A stretch of 64,000 nt of DNA, taken from Devosia sp. (GTDB lineage: Bacteria; Pseudomonadota; Alphaproteobacteria; Rhizobiales; Devosiaceae). Positions within the stretch are counted from its first letter, which is position 1, and each line of letters starts with the position of its first letter. Positions 59,905-64,000 of this stretch are shown in pieces. Position numbers and translations under genes: made by a program. The stretch spans positions 186,001 to 250,000 of the forward strand of contig NZ_JAGIAW010000004.1 in the NCBI RefSeq assembly GCF_017744655.1, written 5' to 3'. The notes beneath the pieces were generated by a model. The model was not told where the DNA came from, searched no databases, and saw only the letters and a list, made by a program, of their open reading frames with translations.

Positions 59905-59933
59905 AAAAAGGGACAGGCCCATGGGCCTGTCCC
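59905..59933 (-). terminator. Terminator/attenuator after binding-protein gene
   Basis: On the minus strand a 24-nt perfect palindrome (59910-59933; arms GGGACAGGCCC and GGGCCTGTCCC) runs straight into TTTTT (59909-59905). It lies 15 nt after the binding protein stop and before the first permease, so it probably reduces read-through into the permeases. Confidence 0.85.
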
Positions 59934-59948
59934 GAACGTAATACAAAA

Positions 59949-61466
59949 TTACTGGATTGAAACTTCGGTGAGGCCGAACAGCGTGCCGGTCGGCGAGGGG
60001 ACGAAGCCCGAAACCGTCTTGAGCTGGGCGGTGTAGCCATAGCCCGTCGAGAGCCAGAGCCACGGTGCCTGTTCGACGAGGTGATTTTCGAACTTGTGGA
60101 AGATTTCGACGCGCTTGGCCGGATCGGTTTCGGCCTGGCCTTCACGCATCAGGGTATCGAGCGTGTCATCCACGAAGTTGGAAACCTTCAGGAGGTTGCC
60201 GTCCTTGGTGAAGTAGCGGTTGTACATCGGATAGGGGTCAGGACGGCCGCCATTCTGGGCCACGGCCATGTCGAAATTGCCAGCGAGCCAGGTGTCGACA
60301 TAGACGTTGAGTTCCATCATCTCGATTTCGAGATTGATGCCGATTTCGGCGAGCTGGGCCTGAAGCACCTGGGCTTCGGAGGCGGCAACCGGGGGTTCGC
60401 CGGTGGCGCCGATGACCTTGGCGGTGAAGCCGGAAACGCCCGATTCAGCCATGAGCGCCTTGGCCTTTTCGAGGTCCTGTTCGTAGCAGAAGAGGGTGCT
60501 CGGGTCTTGCGCGAAGGCCGGCATGGTCAGCGGGCCGGTGACCTTGCCTTCGCCAGCGAGGGCCGCATCGACGATTTCCTGGCGGTTGATGGCACAGGAC
60601 ATGGCCTGGCGGACCTTCAGGTTATCCATGGGCGGACGCGAAGGATTGAGTTGCAGAACGTTATAGGCCAGCACGGGTGCGCGGTTGAGCTGCAGATTGG
60701 CTTCGTTGGGCACCATAGTGGCAACGAGCGGATCGTTGAGCAGGGCGAAATCGGTCTGGCCGGCGCGGAGCGAAGCGAGGATCGCGGTTTCGTCGGGCAG
60801 GACGGAGATGGTGATGCCGTCGACTTTGACGTCGCCACCAGCCCAATCGGCATTGGCGCTCAGGACTTCGCGGGAATTGGGTTCCCAGCTATCGAGCTTG
60901 AAGGGTCCGGACCCGATGGCTTCGGTGCCGATGGTGCCGGCCTCGATTTCGCTGGCCGGGACCACGGCGGCATTGATGGTGGCCATGGCGACGAGGATCG
61001 GCACGTCGGCGGTCTTGAGGTTGAAAACAACGGTTTCGGCGTCGGGCGTGTCGATGGTGTCGATGGAGAGGAAATTCGAGCGCGCGGCGGCGGCGGTTTC
61101 CTCGTTGAGGATGCGCTCGAAGGAAGCTTTTACGTCGGCCGGGGTGACCTGCGCCCCATTGGTGAACTTGGCGTTGGGATCGAGCTTGAAGGTCAGCGTC
61201 TTGGCGTCGGGGGCGAATTCCCAGCTCGTGGCGATGGCGGGGATGACGTTGAGATCGGCATCGAGGCGGACCAGCGGCTCATAGACCAGTTCGAGCAGGC
61301 GAATGGACGGGAAGGCGGTCTGCTTGTGCGGGTCGAGGCCCGTCGCGTCCTGGCTCCAGGCCATGCGCAACGTCGCCGCCTGAACCGGCAGGGCGACGGC
61401 GGCCGTGGACAGCGCCGTGGCGATGGCGAGCCCGGTCATGAGCTTGCGGTGGTTGATCCAGTTCAT
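59949..61466 (-). CDS. ABC importer substrate-binding protein, family 5 (peptide/muropeptide)
   Basis: A 505-aa periplasmic protein. ATG at 61466 has AAGGAGGGAATTAAG upstream. Signal peptide MNWINHRKLMTGLAIATALS continues to PVQA-A. SBP_bac_5 features: DATGLDPHKQTAFPSIRLLE, LVYEPLVRLDADLNVIPAIA, TSWEFAPDAKTLTFKLDPNA, KFTNGAQVTPADVKASFERI, and MDNLKVRQAMSCAINRQEIV. Related to DppA/MppA-type proteins; MppA binds murein tripeptide. Given AnmK and the epimerase nearby, cell-wall peptides or muropeptides are the likely ligand (inference). Confidence 0.88.
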   Translation of the reverse strand: MNWINHRKLMTGLAIATALSTAAVALPVQAATLRMAWSQDATGLDPHKQTAFPSIRLLELVYEPLVRLDADLNVIPAIATSWEFAPDAKTLTFKLDPNAKFTNGAQVTPADVKASFERILNEETAAAARSNFLSIDTIDTPDAETVVFNLKTADVPILVAMATINAAVVPASEIEAGTIGTEAIGSGPFKLDSWEPNSREVLSANADWAGGDVKVDGITISVLPDETAILASLRAGQTDFALLNDPLVATMVPNEANLQLNRAPVLAYNVLQLNPSRPPMDNLKVRQAMSCAINRQEIVDAALAGEGKVTGPLTMPAFAQDPSTLFCYEQDLEKAKALMAESGVSGFTAKVIGATGEPPVAASEAQVLQAQLAEIGINLEIEMMELNVYVDTWLAGNFDMAVAQNGGRPDPYPMYNRYFTKDGNLLKVSNFVDDTLDTLMREGQAETDPAKRVEIFHKFENHLVEQAPWLWLSTGYGYTAQLKTVSGFVPSPTGTLFGLTEVSIQ

Positions 61467-61609
61467 CTTAATTCCCTCCTTGCTGACGGCCGCCACGCGG
61501 GGGCCGGAAATTCCAAACTGCACTGCCGCTCCGATCCCTCGGGATCGTCCCTGTCGGCGGTAGTGGTTCATGACAAGCCTATGAATTCACGGCAGTCTGT
61601 GTCAACGAG

Positions 61610-61645
61610 TTTCACTAGATTGCCATTTTGTGAAATATTGTTTCA
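61610..61645. promoter_or_regulatory. Candidate MurR/RpiR operator
   Basis: TTTCAC (61610-61615) faces GTGAAA (61630-61635), and TGAAA TATTG TTTCA (61631-61645) is an overlapping palindrome. They lie in the 235-bp divergent region between the importer operon and the regulator, about 57 bp before the regulator start. RpiR-family proteins bind palindromes of this kind. Confidence 0.65.
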
Positions 61646-61701
61646 GAGGTGGGTGGATCTGCGGTAGATTGGTGGGGCTGTGATCGGCCCGGAGGGTGGA
61701 A

Positions 61702-62553
61702 TTGGGTATTCAGTCGAGCATCGAGGCCTCGTCGGCAAAGTTCACCCCGGCCATGCAGCGGGTGGCGACGGCCATTCGCGATACGCCGAGCCTGGTGCTC
61801 AACAAGACGATCTATGAGCTGGCGGAAACCTGTGAGACGTCGGTGGCTTCGGTAGTGCGGTTTTGCCAGGCGCTGGGGCTTTCGGGCTATGCGCAATTGC
61901 GCATGTCGCTGGCGACGGAGCTGGGGAAAGAGACCGCGCAATATGGCGGCAACCTGATCCTTGGGGCGGAGATCGCCAAGTCCGATACGCTGCGGGAGAT
62001 GGCGTCGAAGGTTGCTTCGCTGGAAATGCTGGCGATCGACGAGACGGTTTCGGGGCTCGACTATGAGGCGCTGGAGCGGGTGGTGGCGGCGCTCGACAAG
62101 GCGCAGCGAATCCTGCTGTTCGGCATCGGGGCCAGCCAGTTCGTGGCGCAGGATCTGCATCACAAGCTGTTTCGCATCGGGCGAAATGCGTTTCTTCTGG
62201 CCGATCCGCATGAGGCCTGGACGGCGGCACTGCTGTCGCCGCCGGGGACGGTGGCTTTCGGGTTTTCGCATTCCGGGGAAACGGCCGATACGGTGCGCTA
62301 TATCGAGATCGCGCGGCAGGCGGGGGCGCTGACGATTGCGCTGACGGGGTCGCCGGAATCACCGCTGGCGAAGGCGGCGGAGGAGTGTCTCGTGAGCCGG
62401 GCGCGGGAGAGTAGGTTGCGGGCGGGGGCTATGGTTAGCCGCATTGCGCAGTTGGCCATTGTTGATTGCTTGTTTTTGGGGGTGGCGAACCAAAGGTACG
62501 AGCAGACGGTGGATGCGTTGCAGCGCACGCGTGATGTGACGCATCCTCGGTAG
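61702..62553 (+). CDS. MurR/RpiR-family transcriptional regulator
   Basis: A 283-aa regulator. The N-terminal HTH_6 domain has FTPAMQRVATAIRDTPSLVL, NKTIYELAETCETSVASVVR and FCQALGLSGYAQLRMSL; the C-terminal SIS domain has AQRILLFGIGASQFVAQDLH, TVAFGFSHSGETADTVRYIE and ALTIALTGSPESPLAKAAEE. The SIS domain binds phosphosugars; MurR itself senses MurNAc-6-phosphate, the AnmK product. Divergent from the importer/AnmK operon. A TTG at 61702, 6 nt after GGAGG, is the best start; GTG at 61696 is an alternative. Confidence 0.88.
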   Translation: MGIQSSIEASSAKFTPAMQRVATAIRDTPSLVLNKTIYELAETCETSVASVVRFCQALGLSGYAQLRMSLATELGKETAQYGGNLILGAEIAKSDTLREMASKVASLEMLAIDETVSGLDYEALERVVAALDKAQRILLFGIGASQFVAQDLHHKLFRIGRNAFLLADPHEAWTAALLSPPGTVAFGFSHSGETADTVRYIEIARQAGALTIALTGSPESPLAKAAEECLVSRARESRLRAGAMVSRIAQLAIVDCLFLGVANQRYEQTVDALQRTRDVTHPR

Positions 62554-62580
62554 GGTCGCATGCTTCCGTATCCACTGGCT

Positions 62581-62649
62581 GTCATCCCGGCCTTGAGCCG
62601 GGATCCAACCTGAAATCTCAAGATGGGCCCCGGCCTTCGCCGGGGTGAC
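62581..62649. repeat. Paired palindromic intergenic repeats
   Basis: GTCATCCCGGC TTGA-type GCCGGGATCCA (62581-62607) and GGGCCCCGGCC TTCG CCGGGGTGAC (62625-62649) are two hairpins facing each other, of the dispersed GTCATCCC class frequent in alphaproteobacteria. They sit between the convergent regulator and epimerase genes and may also act as terminators. Confidence 0.75.
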
Positions 62650-62687
62650 AACCGAGGGGGGTGGGAGCATTGACTGGTTGGAATGCT

Positions 62688-63683
62688 TCAGGCGTAGCGG
62701 CCCCAAATTTTGCCGACCGAAGGGTCGATGGCGCCGTCGGTGTAGGCGAGGCCGTTGGGGCGGTCGGACGCCAAGAGCAGGGGGCCGTCGAGGTCGACCC
62801 AACGGGCGAAGGGGGCGAGGAGGGAGGCGGGGGCCATGGAGAGCGAGGTGCTGACCATGCAGCCGACCATGATGGCGAGGTTCAGCTCTTTGGCCCGTTG
62901 GGCCACGGCAAGGGCTTCGGTCAGGCCGCCGGTTTTGTCGAGTTTGACGTTGATGGCGTCGTAGCAACCGACGAGTTGGTCGAGGCCGGCGAGGGCGTGG
63001 GCGCTTTCGTCGGCGCAGATGGGGACGGTATGCTCGATTCCGGCGAGCAGCGCGTCATTTCCGGCGGGCAGGGGCTGTTCGACGAGCTCGATGCGGGCGT
63101 CGTGGGCGGCGCGGAGGAGCGCTTGCAGTTCGCTTGGTTGCCAGCCCTCGTTGGCGTCGACGACGAGGCGGGTGTTCGGTACGGCTGCGCGGATGGCGGC
63201 GATGCGCTCGGCGTCGTCTGGGGCGCCGAGTTTGAGTTTCAGCAGCGGCATGTGGGCGTGGCGCGCGGCGGCTTCGGCCATGGCTTCGGCACTGTCGAGG
63301 CTGATGGTGTAGGCGGTTTCGATGCGGGCCGGAGGCTGGATGTGGGCGAGGGTGGCGACGTCGGTGCCGGCGCGTTTGGCTTCGAGGTCCCAGAAGGCGC
63401 AGTCGATGGCGTTGCGGGCGGCGCCGGGGGGCAGGGCGGTCTGGAGGGCGGTGCGGTCGAGGCCGGCGGCGAGTTGCGGGGCTAGGCTCAAAATGGTTTC
63501 GATTGTGGCTTCGAGCGTTTCGCCATAGCGGGCATAGGGGACGCACTCGCCTTGGCCGACGATGCCGTCCTGCTCCAGTTCCACGCGGATGACGCGGGCT
63601 TCGGTCTTGCTGCCGCGGGAAATGGTGAAGCGGCCGGCGATCGGAAAACTCTCGATCTCGGCGCGAAGGCTGGTGGTGGTCAT
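62688..63683 (-). CDS. L-Ala-D/L-Glu epimerase (dipeptide epimerase, enolase superfamily)
   Basis: A 331-aa protein. Enolase-superfamily residues are visible: the KxK pair in LLKLKLGAP, metal ligands Asp in RLVVDANEGW, Glu in ELVEQPLP and Asp in PICADES, and the second acid-base Lys in NVKLDKTGGL. The latter KLDKTGG motif and the 'MVGCMVSTSLS' end are typical of L-Ala-D/L-Glu epimerases (YcjG/YkfB). The enzyme epimerises the dipeptide released from murein peptide so that it can be degraded. Its location beside AnmK, the MurR-type regulator and a peptide importer strengthens the muropeptide assignment. Confidence 0.9.
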   Translation of the reverse strand: MTTTSLRAEIESFPIAGRFTISRGSKTEARVIRVELEQDGIVGQGECVPYARYGETLEATIETILSLAPQLAAGLDRTALQTALPPGAARNAIDCAFWDLEAKRAGTDVATLAHIQPPARIETAYTISLDSAEAMAEAAARHAHMPLLKLKLGAPDDAERIAAIRAAVPNTRLVVDANEGWQPSELQALLRAAHDARIELVEQPLPAGNDALLAGIEHTVPICADESAHALAGLDQLVGCYDAINVKLDKTGGLTEALAVAQRAKELNLAIMVGCMVSTSLSMAPASLLAPFARWVDLDGPLLLASDRPNGLAYTDGAIDPSVGKIWGRYA

Positions 63684-63784
63684 TTGGCAATCCGCAAAAG
63701 AAGTGGGGAACTCCTAACAGCGGATCAGTGATCGGATCAACGGCGGGAGCCGGCGCGGGTGCATTGCGCCGGCTCGCCGGTGCC

Positions 63785-64000
63785 TCAGCTTGGCAGGGTC
63801 GGAGCAACTTCGCGGGCGGCGGTGCGGACGGCTTCGAGGGTCTTGTCCACGACCTCGTCATTGTGCTCGGAGGAGACGAACCAGGCGCCGCGTTCGAGGA
63901 CGCGTACGCCCTGCCGAAGGAGGGCCTGGGCGAAGCGGGCATAGCCGGCCTTGTCGGCGCGGGCGAGGTCGCGATAGTTGCGGGCCGGGGCGTCGAGGCC
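63785..64000 (-). CDS. Class III aminotransferase, C-terminal fragment (window edge)
   Basis: Only the last 71 codons are in the window: a frame running GLDAPARNYRDLARADKAGY, ARFAQALLRQGVRVLERGAW, FVSSEHNDEVVDKTLEAVRT and ending at TGA 63785-63787. The pattern R..LL..GV......WFVS..H.....D.TLEA is the C-terminus of the glutamate-1-semialdehyde aminomutase/class III aminotransferase family. The PLP lysine and substrate region lie outside, so substrate cannot be given. The gene continues beyond the right edge. Confidence 0.75.
   Translation of the reverse strand, partial: GLDAPARNYRDLARADKAGYARFAQALLRQGVRVLERGAWFVSSEHNDEVVDKTLEAVRTAAREVAPTLPS

Noticed and set aside
58927..60063. N-terminal extension of the DppC-like permease frame
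   Set aside because: Arg/His/Pro-rich shadow of the DppB gene; the real start overlaps the DppB stop at 58926.
60081..61667. Long plus-strand open frame (528 codons) opposite the second family 5 binding protein
   Set aside because: Gly/Asp/Glu-rich shadow of a well-supported minus-strand gene.

Overview
The window looks like a high-GC alphaproteobacterium, most likely Hyphomicrobiales and perhaps Devosia-like. This is inferred from a Hyphomicrobiales-style tRNA-Arg fragment, palindromic intergenic repeats typical of that order, GTA/HK97-type phage genes, and the many sugar and peptide ABC transporters. No species marker is present.

Region 1 (1 to about 27,740) is a temperate siphovirus prophage whose left end lies outside the window. 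Nearly everything is on the minus strand. Reading right to left there is a long overlapping early operon (25,747 to 20,566) with a ribbon-helix-helix (RHH) regulator, small unknown genes, a replication-initiator-like gene, a ParB-like gene, a 55-aa two-helix membrane protein and a DUF6456-like protein. Next comes the packaging and head module: an HNH/P-loop kinase fusion, TerS, TerL, a fused prohead protease-major capsid gene, portal and connectors. The tail module follows: tail terminator, tube, two chaperone frames, tape measure, distal tail genes, a gpJ-like tip protein, three paralogous small tail proteins and a fibre. On the plus strand an RHH/coiled-coil gene is directly followed by a tyrosine integrase. 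It sits next to a truncated 3' half of a tRNA-Arg(ACG) gene, which marks one att site. The divergent control genes are two related RHH proteins, so the lysogeny switch appears to be RHH-based rather than cI/Cro-like. Lysis genes were not seen.

Region 2 (28,087 to 31,640) is a NarL-type response regulator and a polytopic HisKA_3 kinase, with a small lipoprotein gene on the opposite strand between them.

Region 3 (31,720 to 47,365) is a sugar and sugar-acid catabolic island: SDR, DapA-family enzyme, amidohydrolase-2 family enzyme, IlvD/Edd dehydratase, Gfo/Idh dehydrogenase, FadR-type GntR regulator, GH39-type glycosidase, a Dpp/Opp-type ABC importer and two further SDRs, one close to L-xylulose reductase. 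A recurring element TTGTC[A/G]ATAA[T/A] lies in front of its divergent units and is a good candidate operator for the GntR protein.

Region 4 (47,599 to 52,877) is a Ugp-type ABC importer (binding protein, two permeases, ATPase) with a sugar-phosphate isomerase-like TIM barrel.

Region 5 (52,934 to 63,683) looks like a muropeptide scavenging locus. It has a Dpp-type importer, a class C beta-lactamase-fold hydrolase, anhydro-MurNAc kinase, GNAT acetyltransferase and an EamA transporter in one overlapping minus-strand operon. A divergent MurR/RpiR regulator and an L-Ala-D/L-Glu epimerase lie nearby. The window ends inside a class III aminotransferase gene.
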